From contig JAHDYE010000008.1 of NCBI GenBank assembly GCA_023383035.1, forward strand, positions 1-36,098: 36,098 nt of DNA. Reading direction: 5' to 3'. Of the stretch, positions 1 through 8,870 are shown piece by piece (the stretch's first letter is position 1; every line of letters starts with the position of its first letter). The translations under genes were made by a program, and so were the position numbers. Origin of the DNA: Burkholderiaceae bacterium (GTDB taxonomy: Bacteria; Pseudomonadota; Gammaproteobacteria; Burkholderiales; Burkholderiaceae_E). The notes beneath the pieces are model-generated. The model was not told the origin of the DNA. It saw nothing but the letters and a program-made list of their open reading frames with translations, and made no database searches.

Positions 1-2
1 CC

Positions 3-1139
3 AGCCTCGACATCCACACCGTCGGCTCGGGCGGGGGGTCGATCGCCTGGATCAACGCCGGCGGCCTGCTCAATGTCGGCCCCAAGAGCGCGGGCGCCTC
101 GCCGGGGCCGGCCTGTTACGGGCGCGGCGGGATGCTGCCGACCGTCACCGACGCCAACTATGTGCTCGGATATCTCGATTTCGCGGGCGGGGAACTGACG
201 CTGGACGGCGAGGCCGCGCGGCGGGCGATCGAACAGCATGTCGCCAAGCCGCTGGGGATCGACACCGTCGAGGCGGCCTACGGCATCTACCAGGTCGTCA
301 ACGCCGACATGGCGGCGGCGATCTCGGTGGTGTCGGTGCAGCGCGGCTACGACCCGCGCGAGTTCGTGCTCGTGGTCGCGGGCGGGGCGGGGCCGCTCCA
401 CGCGGGCCCGATCGCGCGCGACCTGGAGATTCCGCTGGTCCAGATCCCGCGCGAGTCGTCGGTGTTCTGCGCCGCCGGGATGCTGATCTCCGACCTCAAG
501 CACGACTATGTCCACACCTATGCGCGCGAGTTCGGCGACGTCGATCTCGATGCGGTCGGTGCGATCTATCGCGACATCGTCGACCGGGCGATCCGGACGT
601 TGGAGGACGAGAACGTGCCGCCGCAGCAGACGGTTGTCGAGTATTCGGCGGACCTGCGCTATGTCGGGCAGTTCAACGAGGTCGAGGTGCCCGCCTTCGC
701 CGCCGGGGATTTCAGCCGGGCGGCGCTCAATGCGCTCGCCGGCGAGTTCCACCGGCGGCACGACGAATTGTACGGCTACAGCACGCCCTCGGCGCCGGTT
801 GAGGTGATCAATCTGCGGGTGAGCGCGCGCGGCATCACCGAAAAGCCGGTCGTCAACAGCCATCCGCAACACGGCCCCGACCCCTCGGCGGCCAGGACGG
901 GCTATCGGGAGGTCTGGTTCGACGACGGCTATGCGAGCGCGTCGGTCTATGACGGCCTGCAACTGTTCAACGGCAACGTGGTGCCGGGGCCGGCGGTCGT
1001 GGTCCAGCCGACGACGACCATCCTCGTGCCGCCCGACTTCGAGCTGACCTGCGATGCCGGCAACAACTATCTGATGTACCGGAAGGGCGCCCAGGTCGGC
1101 GACCTGATCCGGCAGCTTGGCGGGGGGACCAACCAATGA
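3..1139 (+). CDS. hyuA: Hydantoinase A / N-methylhydantoinase A family protein, C-terminal part (5' truncated by window edge)
   Basis: HyuA proteins are ATP-dependent subunits of hydantoinase, 5-oxoprolinase and acetone or acetophenone carboxylase type enzymes, working in the cytoplasm with HyuB. The frame is open from the first bases of the window, and the residues before the first ATG are family-typical: a VGSGGGSIAWINAGG stretch, then a GPxSAGASPGPACYGRGG-like stretch and TVTDAN. Translation from the ATG at 132 would therefore cut the protein artificially. About 379 residues are present out of roughly 690 usual for the family, so the N-terminal nucleotide-binding half lies upstream. The VVAGGAGPLHAG motif and the C-terminal beta-rich region (VVVQPTTTILVPPDFE) are also typical. 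The stop overlaps the hyuB start as ATGA, which indicates translational coupling. The substrate cannot be told from the sequence; hydantoin, oxoproline or ketone carboxylation are all possible. Confidence 0.9.
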   Translation, partial: SLDIHTVGSGGGSIAWINAGGLLNVGPKSAGASPGPACYGRGGMLPTVTDANYVLGYLDFAGGELTLDGEAARRAIEQHVAKPLGIDTVEAAYGIYQVVNADMAAAISVVSVQRGYDPREFVLVVAGGAGPLHAGPIARDLEIPLVQIPRESSVFCAAGMLISDLKHDYVHTYAREFGDVDLDAVGAIYRDIVDRAIRTLEDENVPPQQTVVEYSADLRYVGQFNEVEVPAFAAGDFSRAALNALAGEFHRRHDELYGYSTPSAPVEVINLRVSARGITEKPVVNSHPQHGPDPSAARTGYREVWFDDGYASASVYDGLQLFNGNVVPGPAVVVQPTTTILVPPDFELTCDAGNNYLMYRKGAQVGDLIRQLGGGTNQ

Positions 1140-2839
1140 ACGCGAACGCCGGAAACACCGAAACCGATCCGATCCTGGTGTCGGTGATCGGAAGCCGCCT
1201 CAACGCCATCAGCGAGGAGATCGGCCAGACCATGCTGCGTACCTCGCGCTCGCCGATCTTCTCGGAGGCGCGCGACTTCGTCACCGGCATCTTCGACCAC
1301 CGCCTGCGCCTGATCGCGCAGACGGCCTATATCCCGGTCCTGATGGGGACGCTGCCCTCGGCGCTGCGCGGCATCGTCGACGCGTTCGCCGGCGATATCG
1401 ACGAGGGCGACGTGTTCATCCTGAACGACCCCTATCGCGGCAACAACCACCCGCCAGACATCACCGTGGCCAAGCCGGTGTTCCTCGACGGCGAGATCCG
1501 CTTCTGGGCGGTCTCGAAGGGGCATCACGCCGACGTGGGCGGCGGCGGCGTGGTCGGCTACAACCCCTCCGCGCGCAGCGTGTGGGAAGAATGCGTGCGC
1601 ATTCCGCCTGCCAAGCTGCTGGTTGCCGGGAAGCGCAACAAGACGCTGTGGGACATGATCCTCATCAACGTCCACATGCCCTGGCTGGTCGAGGCCGACC
1701 TCGAATGCCAGATCGGTGCCTGCACGGTCGGCGAGCGAAGCCTGCTGGCACTGATCGGCAAATACGGCATGCCGGTCCTTGACGCCGCCGCCGACCGCAT
1801 CCTCGACGCCTCCGACCGGCAGATGAGGACGGTGCTGCGGGAGGTGCCGAACGGGGTCTACAAGGCCGAGCGCTACATCGATCATGACGGCATCGACAAG
1901 TCGCGCATGATCGGTTTCCGCCTGACGCTGACGGTCGCCGACGAGTCCGTGCATTTCGACTGGTCGGGGAGCGATCCGCAGGCGGCCGGTTTCGTCAACA
2001 GCACGCTGACCAACACCATCTCGGCCTCCTTCCAGGCGCTGTTCATGACCATCTGCTCCAGCGTGCGCTACAACGAAGGCGCGCTGCGCGCCTTGAGCGT
2101 GCTGGCGCCGGTCGGGACCATCGTCAACGCGCGCGAGCCGGCGCCGGTCACGGCCTGCACGGTGGTCGCCGCCGAGGCGATCGTCGAGACGGTGTGGCTG
2201 GCGCTCGCCCAGGCGGTGCCGGAGCGCCTCTACGCCGGTTGGGGCCGATGGCTCGCGCCCTCGTCGATGGGCTTCAACCCGACGACGCAACGCCCGTTCG
2301 GCGACATCCACTTCATGGCCAAATCGGGCGGGGGGGCCGCGCGAGGCTTCGACGGCTGGGACCACATGGGCAGCGTCGTCACCGCCGGCGGCCTGCGCGC
2401 GCCGGATCCGGAACTGCACGAGCTCGCCAATCCGTACCGCGTCCTGCGTTATGAATTCTGGCCCGACAGCGCCGGGCCGGGGCAATGGCGCGGCGGCATG
2501 GGAACGGTCTATCGCTGGCGCGTCGAGACCGACGGCATCGCGGCGGTCAATTTCGGCGGCGGGGTCAACGAGGCGACGCGCCCCTTCGGGCTCCTCGGCG
2601 GGCACGCGGCGCCGACCTCGCGGGTGGTGGTCCATCGCAGCGGCGGCGAGGAGACGATCGACACCGAGACCTTCTTCCTTCTCGAGAAGGGCGACGAGGT
2701 CGAGATCCACGAGACCGGCGGCGGAGGCTACGGCGATCCGCGGGCGCGCGATCGGGCGCGGATCGCGGCCGATGTCGCCGACGGCCTGGTGAGTGCCGAA
2801 CAGGCGCGCGATGCCTACGGCATGACCCACCCGGCATAG
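1136..2839 (+). CDS. hyuB: Hydantoinase B / N-methylhydantoinase B family protein
   Basis: This is the partner subunit of HyuA, the metal-binding hydrolase or carboxylase half of the heteromer. The 567 residues match the usual family length. Family features are visible: an early TMLRTSRSPIFSEARDF segment, the LNDPYRGNNHPPDIT motif that includes likely metal ligands, KGHHADVGG, a mid-protein segment ending in WGRW, and the C-terminal ETGGGGYGDPRARD signature. The ATG overlaps the hyuA stop by 4 bp (ATGA), so the two are made together. The next gene begins after a 130-bp gap that carries hairpins, so hyuAB may be a partly separate transcription or processing unit. No separate gamma subunit (acetone carboxylase) or biotin or zinc-finger subunits (acetophenone carboxylase) are seen in the window. 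A role in amide, lactam or ketone turnover is inference. Confidence 0.92.
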   Translation: MNANAGNTETDPILVSVIGSRLNAISEEIGQTMLRTSRSPIFSEARDFVTGIFDHRLRLIAQTAYIPVLMGTLPSALRGIVDAFAGDIDEGDVFILNDPYRGNNHPPDITVAKPVFLDGEIRFWAVSKGHHADVGGGGVVGYNPSARSVWEECVRIPPAKLLVAGKRNKTLWDMILINVHMPWLVEADLECQIGACTVGERSLLALIGKYGMPVLDAAADRILDASDRQMRTVLREVPNGVYKAERYIDHDGIDKSRMIGFRLTLTVADESVHFDWSGSDPQAAGFVNSTLTNTISASFQALFMTICSSVRYNEGALRALSVLAPVGTIVNAREPAPVTACTVVAAEAIVETVWLALAQAVPERLYAGWGRWLAPSSMGFNPTTQRPFGDIHFMAKSGGGAARGFDGWDHMGSVVTAGGLRAPDPELHELANPYRVLRYEFWPDSAGPGQWRGGMGTVYRWRVETDGIAAVNFGGGVNEATRPFGLLGGHAAPTSRVVVHRSGGEETIDTETFFLLEKGDEVEIHETGGGGYGDPRARDRARIAADVADGLVSAEQARDAYGMTHPA

Positions 2840-2887
2840 GGCGGGCGCTCACGAAGACTCCTTCGGGAGGTTCATGCAACGACCGAG

Positions 2888-2909
2888 TCCGACGGAGCGA
2901 TCCGTCGGA
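2888..2909. repeat. Inverted repeat in the hyuB-OYE gap (8-bp arms, 6-nt loop)
   Basis: The arms TCCGACGG and CCGTCGGA flank the loop AGCGAT and pair perfectly. It sits in the 130-bp gap after hyuB. A second small hairpin, CTCC-TTCG-GGAG, lies at 2858-2869 and has a stabilising UUCG-type tetraloop. Neither is followed by a T-run, so these are better read as an operator, an RNA processing site or an attenuating structure than as a strong intrinsic terminator. Confidence 0.4.
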
Positions 2910-2969
2910 GCCTCACGGAATTGCCAGCGCATACCGACGCGCAAACCAACAACGACATGGGGGGATGAC

Positions 2970-5027
2970 ATGGCACACCAGGCACAGATGACCGGCCGGC
3001 AACGGTATCCCAATCTTTTCAAGGCCGGGCGGATCGGCGGGCTGGAGACCCGCAACCGTATCGTCCGGTCGCCATGCTGCACCGGAATGGGGGGCATGGA
3101 CGGCACGGTGACGGATCGCCTCATCCGGCACTACACCGAACTGGCCCGCGGCCGTCCTGGCCTGCTGATCGTCGAATACAGCTACATCGACAAGGCGGCC
3201 AGCAAGTCGGCGCAGTGCCAGTTGGGCTGCGCCGACAACGAGCACATCCCCGGTCTCGCCTGGCTGGCGCGGACGATCCAGTCCCATGGCGTCAAGGCCG
3301 GCCTCCAGCTCGAACATGCCGGGCGGCAGAAGTTCCTGGGCACGCCGCCGATCAAGGCGCCGTCGCGCATTCCTTGGGAGGAGTTGCACGCGATGGGCGG
3401 CAGCGTCCCCGAGGAACTGACCTTCGAGGAAATCCAGGAGATCGTGCGCGCGTTCGGCGAGGCCGCGCGCCGGGCGCAACTGGCCGGATTCGACTTCGTC
3501 GAGATCCACGGCGCGCACGGCTATCTGATCACCAACTTCCTGTCGCAGCGCACCAACAAGCGGACCGACTGGTATGGCGGCTCGCTCGAGAACCGCATGC
3601 GCTTCCTGATGCAGGTCGTCGCCGAGGTGCGCAAGAAGGTCGGGCGCGGCTTTCCGCTCGGCGTCCGCCTGAGCGGCACCGAGTACGAGCCCGACGGCAC
3701 GACGATCGAGGAAACCGTCGAGGTGGCCAAGGCGCTGGAAAAGGCCGGCATCGACGTCATCCACGTCTCCGGCGGCAACCATCACCAGATGCATCACCAG
3801 CTCAGCCCGCTCTACCTGGAGCCGGCGCACAACGTATGGGCGGCCGACGCCATCAGGCAGGCCGTCGACATCCCGATCATCGCCAGCGGCTCGCTGAACA
3901 CGCCGGAACTCGCCGAATCCGTGCTCGCCGAGGGCAAGGGCGATTTCGTCGGCCTCGGGCGGGTGCTGTTCGCCGATCCGCTGTTTCCGGCCAAGGCCGA
4001 GGCGGGACTGGCCGAGGACATCGCGCCGTGCATCCGCTGCAACGACGGGTGCCAGGAACGGTCGTTCAAGCGCTATCAATCCGTGCTGTGCACCGTCAAC
4101 CCGGCCCTCGGCAACGAGGGCATGGCGGGCGCGATCCCCGTGCGGCCCGGCTTCCGCGTCGCCGTCGTCGGCGGCGGGCCGGGCGGCATGCAGGCGGCCG
4201 AGACGCTGGCCTCGCGCGGCGCCAGGGTCACCCTGTTCGAGAAGCGCGAGCTCGGCGGGCTGCTGATCGAGGGCGGCGCGCCGTCGTTCAAGGCCGACCT
4301 GCGCCTGCTGGCGAACTATCAGCGCAACCGGATGAAGAAGTTCGGCATCGAGGTGGTCCATCGCGAGGCCACGCCCGAGGACGTCGCTGCGGGCGGCTTC
4401 GACCACGTCGTCGTGGCGATCGGCGGCGCGCCGGTGGCGCGTACGTTTCCGGGCTCGGAGCGCGCCAACGTGGTCGACGGCTGCGCCGTGCTGCGCGGCG
4501 ATGCCGGCGCGGGCGGCCACGTCGTGGTGATCGGCGGCGGGCTGGTCGGATGCGAGGCCGCGCTGCACGTGGCCGAGACCGCCAGCAGCGTCTCGGTCGT
4601 CACCCGCCGCGAGGACTTCATGGGCGAGGGCGGCGATGCCGGCATCGGGGTGGAGGCGTCGAACCGCGCCGCGCTGCTCGAGATGTTCGAGCAGCGCAAG
4701 CTGGCGGTGCGAACCGGCCTGCACGTGGTGCGCATCGACGACGAAGGCGCGCTGTTCGCAGATGCCGCCGGTCGCCAGTTGCGGCTGCCGGCCGACAGCG
4801 TCGTGATCTCGTCCGGCTTCCGCGCCCAGCCGTGGTTCGCGCAGGAACTGGAGCGCCTCGGGGTTCCGGCGACGTCGATCGGCGACTGCGTGGAGCCGCG
4901 CAAGATCTACGACGCGATCCTCGAAGGCTACAATGTCGGGCTGCGGCTCGGCGAAGCCACGACAACGCACGGCGACCCGTCGCCGCTCGCCCCGCCGCTC
5001 GCCCCGCCGTTCGTATCGGCGGGCTGA
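2970..5027 (+). CDS. Old Yellow Enzyme / 2,4-dienoyl-CoA reductase-type FMN-FeS-FAD oxidoreductase
   Basis: This is a 685-residue NADH-dependent flavoprotein of the FadH/BaiCD/trimethylamine dehydrogenase family, which reduces activated C=C bonds of enoyl or dienoyl thioesters or enones. An FMN-binding TIM barrel spans about residues 13-345, with HGAHGYL (180-186, likely active-site His and Tyr) and the WYGGSLENRMRF signature. A [4Fe-4S] motif follows with C354, C357, C361 and C374. The C-terminal half binds FAD (GGGPGG at 401-406) and NAD(P)H (GGGLVG at 522-527). The start at 2970 is chosen because MxxQ...YPNLF is the usual family beginning and a G-rich RBS-like stretch (2959-2964) precedes it. 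An in-frame ATG at 2874 would add 32 unconserved residues. Its position between hyuAB and beta-oxidation genes suggests it reduces a ring or chain double bond of a CoA intermediate. The exact substrate is unknown. Confidence 0.92.
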   Translation: MAHQAQMTGRQRYPNLFKAGRIGGLETRNRIVRSPCCTGMGGMDGTVTDRLIRHYTELARGRPGLLIVEYSYIDKAASKSAQCQLGCADNEHIPGLAWLARTIQSHGVKAGLQLEHAGRQKFLGTPPIKAPSRIPWEELHAMGGSVPEELTFEEIQEIVRAFGEAARRAQLAGFDFVEIHGAHGYLITNFLSQRTNKRTDWYGGSLENRMRFLMQVVAEVRKKVGRGFPLGVRLSGTEYEPDGTTIEETVEVAKALEKAGIDVIHVSGGNHHQMHHQLSPLYLEPAHNVWAADAIRQAVDIPIIASGSLNTPELAESVLAEGKGDFVGLGRVLFADPLFPAKAEAGLAEDIAPCIRCNDGCQERSFKRYQSVLCTVNPALGNEGMAGAIPVRPGFRVAVVGGGPGGMQAAETLASRGARVTLFEKRELGGLLIEGGAPSFKADLRLLANYQRNRMKKFGIEVVHREATPEDVAAGGFDHVVVAIGGAPVARTFPGSERANVVDGCAVLRGDAGAGGHVVVIGGGLVGCEAALHVAETASSVSVVTRREDFMGEGGDAGIGVEASNRAALLEMFEQRKLAVRTGLHVVRIDDEGALFADAAGRQLRLPADSVVISSGFRAQPWFAQELERLGVPATSIGDCVEPRKIYDAILEGYNVGLRLGEATTTHGDPSPLAPPLAPPFVSAG

Positions 5028-5062
5028 CTTCATTCCACAGACCAACCTTCAAGAGTGATACG

Positions 5063-7084
5063 ATGGCCTTCGAGTATAAATCCCTGACCCTCCGGAAGCT
5101 GGCGATCATCGGCGCCGGGCATATCGGACCCGACATCGCGCTTCACTTCGCGCGCAACCTGGCGTCGAAGGGGGTCGAGACGGTTCTCGTCGACATCGCC
5201 GAGGAGGCTCTGGCCGAGGCCCGCGAGAAGTTCGAGCGCAAGGTCGATCGCGCCGTGGCCGCCGGCGCGATCCCCGGGGACCGCGCCGGAATCATCAAGG
5301 ATTCGATCGTCTACACCACCGACTACGGACGCATCGCGGGAGCGAACCTCGTGCTCGAGGCGGCGACGGAGGACGAGGCCGTCAAGCACCGCATCTTCGA
5401 GCAGGTCGAGCGCATCTGCGACGACGACTGCATCCTGTTGTCGAACTCCTCGCACATGCAGCCGGAGGATATCTTCCGCAACCTGCGCAACCGTTCCCGC
5501 TGCCTGGTCGCGCACTACTTCTTCCCGGCGGAACGCAACCCGATCGTCGAGCTGGTTCCGGGCGCCGAGACCGATCCGGCGCTGACGGCGTTGCTGATGG
5601 GCTTCTACGAGGAGACCGGCAAGGCGCCGATCCAGGTGCGCAGCTCCTACGCCTTCGCGGTCGACCCGATCTTCGAGGGGCTGGTGCAATGCGCGATCCT
5701 GTGCCGGGAGACGGGGCTGGGCAACGAGAAGGAGATCGATGCCGTCGCGATGCGCACGCTCGGCATGGGGATCGGCCATTTCAGCGTCATCAGCAGCGCC
5801 AACGGCAATTCGATCACCGACCACGGCCTCGACGAGATGCACACGCGCCTGATGCCCTGGTTCCGTTCGCCGCCGTCCTTGAAGGAGAAGGTCAGGCTGG
5901 GGCAGGCGCGCTGGGACATCGCGGAACGCGGCGAGACCGTGACCGTGAGCGAGGAGAAGGAGCGTCGCATCCGCGACCAGTATCTCGGATGCTACTTCGG
6001 CCTGGCGGCCTTCATCATCGACCTCGGGATCGTCGACATCGACGACCTCGACATGGCCGTCGGCATCGCGCTCGACATGCGGCCGCCGTTCACGATGATG
6101 AACGAGATGGGGCTGGAGCAGGCCTATGCGCTGGTGTCGGCATTCTGCGCGCAGCACCCGGGCTTTCGCATGCCGCAAAGCCTCGAGCGCGCCCGAGCCG
6201 ACTCCGGCTGGCAACTGTCGAACGTCGTCCGCTCGAAGACCGGCGACGTGGCCGTGCTCAAGATCAGGCGCCCGCGTTCGCTCAACGCGCTCGATGGCGG
6301 AGTCGTCCGTTCGCTCGAGCGGCGTCTCCGGGAAGCCGAGGCGGACGCATCGGTGGCCGCGGTGGTGATCACGGGGCACGGCACGAAAGCCTTCGTGTCG
6401 GGCGCCGACATCGGCATGCTGGCCGCATGCCGCAATGCCGAGGACGGCTATCGCGTCTCCCGCGCGTTCCAGGCGCTGACCGTGCAGATCGAGCGGATGC
6501 GCAAGCCGGTGGTCTGCGCGCTCAACGGGCTGGCCTTCGGCGGAGGCGTCGAGCTCGCCCTTGCCTGCGCCGCGAGGGTCGCTCGCGGCGGACTGAAAGT
6601 GCTGGCTCGTCTGCCGGAGCCCAATCTCGGCATCATCCCCGGCGGCGGCGCGACCCAGCGCCTGCCGCGGCTGATCGGCGTCGAGGCGGCCGCCAGGCTG
6701 CTGAGAACCGCATCGCCGGTGTCTTCCGAGGAGGCGCTGGCGCTCGGTCTGGTCGATCAGCTCGACGACACCGATCCCCTCGATGCGGCGGTGACGCTGG
6801 CCCGGCGGCTGGCGGCCGATCCCGGCCTGCGCAAGAAGCTCCCCCAGGAGCCGATTCCGTGCCCGGCCGAGTTGCCCGCCGTCGAGCTCGGACATCTGAG
6901 CCGGCGGATCGACGAGATCCTCGTCGAGGCGATCATGCGCGGAGCGCGAGGCACCCTGACGGATGGACTCGAGCTCGAGGCGCAGCTCACCGGGCGTTGC
7001 ATCGAGACCGAAGACGCGCGGATCGGCCTGTCGAACTTCGTGCAGAACGGCGCCCGTTCGCCGGCCGCATTCGTACATCGCTGA
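5063..7084 (+). CDS. 3-hydroxyacyl-CoA dehydrogenase / enoyl-CoA hydratase fusion, HAD domain first
   Basis: This 673-residue bifunctional beta-oxidation protein has inverted domain order relative to FadB, in which hydratase precedes dehydrogenase. The N-terminal NAD-binding Rossmann fold starts with GAGHIG (17-22). The catalytic-type residues SNSS (127-130), H151 and E163 are present. The family's Asn-Arg (GFxxNR) is replaced by a segment with D201 (YAFAVDPIF). The HAD C-terminal helical domain runs to about residue 370. A crotonase domain follows from about residue 390, with oxyanion-hole segment SGADI (446-450), E497 in GGGVELAL, E519 in PEPNLGIIPG, and a GGGATQRLPRLIG stretch, so the hydratase site looks intact. 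It should hydrate an enoyl-CoA and possibly oxidise the 3-hydroxyacyl-CoA. The dehydrogenase activity is uncertain because of the Asn change. It lies 35 bp after the OYE gene and 16 bp before the acyl-CoA dehydrogenase. Confidence 0.9.
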   Translation: MAFEYKSLTLRKLAIIGAGHIGPDIALHFARNLASKGVETVLVDIAEEALAEAREKFERKVDRAVAAGAIPGDRAGIIKDSIVYTTDYGRIAGANLVLEAATEDEAVKHRIFEQVERICDDDCILLSNSSHMQPEDIFRNLRNRSRCLVAHYFFPAERNPIVELVPGAETDPALTALLMGFYEETGKAPIQVRSSYAFAVDPIFEGLVQCAILCRETGLGNEKEIDAVAMRTLGMGIGHFSVISSANGNSITDHGLDEMHTRLMPWFRSPPSLKEKVRLGQARWDIAERGETVTVSEEKERRIRDQYLGCYFGLAAFIIDLGIVDIDDLDMAVGIALDMRPPFTMMNEMGLEQAYALVSAFCAQHPGFRMPQSLERARADSGWQLSNVVRSKTGDVAVLKIRRPRSLNALDGGVVRSLERRLREAEADASVAAVVITGHGTKAFVSGADIGMLAACRNAEDGYRVSRAFQALTVQIERMRKPVVCALNGLAFGGGVELALACAARVARGGLKVLARLPEPNLGIIPGGGATQRLPRLIGVEAAARLLRTASPVSSEEALALGLVDQLDDTDPLDAAVTLARRLAADPGLRKKLPQEPIPCPAELPAVELGHLSRRIDEILVEAIMRGARGTLTDGLELEAQLTGRCIETEDARIGLSNFVQNGARSPAAFVHR

Positions 7085-7100
7085 AAGGCGGGAGGATCCC

Positions 7101-8870
7101 ATGACCGAGCAACACTACGTGCCGCCGCTGGAGGACATGCGTTTTCTCCTCGAGGAGGTATTCGACCTGGGCGGCGTGTTCGGCCGCAAGCCGTACCAGG
7201 ACGTGGACATCGAGGTGGCGCTGGCCGTTCTCGATCAGGCAGGTCGCTTCACGGCCGAGGTGTTGGGGCCGATCAACGCCGAAGGCGACGCGACGGGCTC
7301 GCGGCTCGTCGACGGGGGGGTCCGGACTCCGCCCGGGTTCAAGGACGCCTACCGCCGGTACTGCGAGGCGGGATGGGTCGGGCTGGACCTGCCTTCGCAG
7401 TACGGTGGGCAAGGACTGCCTCTGGTGATCCAGGCCGGTGTCGCCGAAATGGTCACGGGATCGTGCATGGCGTTCAGCATGCTGCCGCTGATGGGTCGCG
7501 CGGCCTCGAGGCTCCTGATCGGGCACGCGGATGCGCGTCTGCGCGACAGTGTCGTTCCGCGGCTGGTTTCCGGGCAATGGACAGCGACGATCTGCATCTC
7601 CGAGCCTCAGGCCGGCTCCGACGTGGGGAGGATCACCACCCGGGCGACACCGCGCGACGATGGAACCTGGGCGTTGACAGGCACGAAGATCTTCATCACC
7701 TATGGCGATCACGACCTGACGCCGCAGATCATCCATATGGTGCTCGCACGCACCCCCGGCGCGCCTGCCGGCACACGCGGGTTGAGCCTGTTCATCGTTC
7801 CGAAGCTAGGCTTCTCGGACGACGGAACCCTTGGCGAGCGCAACGCTGCTGTCGTCGGGCGCGTCGAGCACAAGATGGGATTGAAGGCGTCGCCGACCTG
7901 CGTGCTCAACCTCGAGGGCGCCCAGGGGTTCATGGTCGGCGGCGAAGGCAATGGCCTGAAGACCATGTTCGACATGGTCAATGTGATGCGGCTGGAAACC
8001 GGCATACAGGGACTAGCCGTAGGCGGGGCGGCGACGGCCAAGGCGCTCGCGTACACCGCTGAACGCTTCCAGGGCGGTGCGCCGGGCGCTGCGCCGGTGG
8101 CGCTGATCGAGCACGCGGACGTGCGACGGATGCTGTACACGATGCGCGCCCGGGTCGAAGCGATGCGCGCCATGATGTTCGAAACCGCGTTGCAGCTCGA
8201 CCTGGCCGTGACGGCCGGCACCGAGGCAGACCGCGTCGCGGCGCGCGAGCAGGCGCAGTGGCTGCTGCCGATCTGCAAGGCATTCTTCACGGCAACGGGC
8301 TTCGAGGTGGCGAACCTCGCCGTGCAGTGCTTCGGCGGTCACGGCTACGTGTCGGATGCCGGCGTCGAGCAGTATGTCCGAGATCTGCGCGTGGCCTCGA
8401 TCTACGAGGGCACCAACGGCATCCAGGCATTCGACCTGGTGGTGCGCAAGCTCATCAACGACGACGGGCGGCGCTTCGGCGAGTTCGTCGGGCGAATCCG
8501 CAAGGACGTGGACTTGATGGCTCAACGCGACGATCTGCGCGGGATTCGAGCCGCGGTCGTCGACGGCCTGGACAGCATCGAACGCGTCGGTGCTGCCTAT
8601 CGCGCGCTCGCGCCCGACCGGCGCCGGGACGCCGAAGCAGGTGCCGCGGCCTTCCTGGCACTGGCGGGCAGGCTGGCAAGTGCGTGGATGTGGCTCAGGA
8701 TGGCTGCCGTTGCGACGGGACCGTCAGCCGTTCATCGTCGCAAGCGCGAGCTGGCGGCGTTCTATGCCGCCTACCTGATGCCCGAGGTCATGGCGCTGGA
8801 GCGGCAGGCACTGCCCGGGACCGCCTGCGTCGATGGGCTGGATGCCGGGACACTGGTCGACTATGTCTGA
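7101..8870 (+). CDS. Acyl-CoA dehydrogenase, long (DmdC-like) form
   Basis: This is an FAD enzyme that introduces an alpha,beta double bond into an acyl-CoA. At 589 residues it is the long form with an N-terminal extension (YVPPLEDMRFLLEEV at the start) and a C-terminal domain, like 3-methylmercaptopropionyl-CoA dehydrogenase and related long-form enzymes. ICISEPQAGSD and TGTKIFIT are the FAD and substrate signatures, and CFGGHGYVSDAGVEQYVRD and YEGTNGIQAFDL are the C-terminal ones. The predicted catalytic base is E436 in YEGTNG. A strong GGAGG ribosome binding site lies at 7091-7095. The reading frame overlaps the next gene by 8 bp, so the two are probably translated as a coupled pair. Chain length and substrate class cannot be read from the sequence. 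Confidence 0.93.
   Translation: MTEQHYVPPLEDMRFLLEEVFDLGGVFGRKPYQDVDIEVALAVLDQAGRFTAEVLGPINAEGDATGSRLVDGGVRTPPGFKDAYRRYCEAGWVGLDLPSQYGGQGLPLVIQAGVAEMVTGSCMAFSMLPLMGRAASRLLIGHADARLRDSVVPRLVSGQWTATICISEPQAGSDVGRITTRATPRDDGTWALTGTKIFITYGDHDLTPQIIHMVLARTPGAPAGTRGLSLFIVPKLGFSDDGTLGERNAAVVGRVEHKMGLKASPTCVLNLEGAQGFMVGGEGNGLKTMFDMVNVMRLETGIQGLAVGGAATAKALAYTAERFQGGAPGAAPVALIEHADVRRMLYTMRARVEAMRAMMFETALQLDLAVTAGTEADRVAAREQAQWLLPICKAFFTATGFEVANLAVQCFGGHGYVSDAGVEQYVRDLRVASIYEGTNGIQAFDLVVRKLINDDGRRFGEFVGRIRKDVDLMAQRDDLRGIRAAVVDGLDSIERVGAAYRALAPDRRRDAEAGAAAFLALAGRLASAWMWLRMAAVATGPSAVHRRKRELAAFYAAYLMPEVMALERQALPGTACVDGLDAGTLVDYV

Noticed and set aside
1067-2830. Long open frame on the minus strand opposite hyuB
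   Set aside because: It mirrors a clear hyuB gene in GC-rich DNA and its Arg/His/Ala/Asp-rich translation resembles no family. The same holds for the antisense frames at 2913-5045, 5030-7102, 19099-22926 (plus) and 33782-36034.
3074-5060. Upstream extension of the HAD-ECH frame through the reductase gene
   Set aside because: The frame is open by chance in GC-rich sequence; the residues before 5063 are Arg-rich shadow sequence and the family start is MAFEYKSLTLRKLAIIGAG at 5063.
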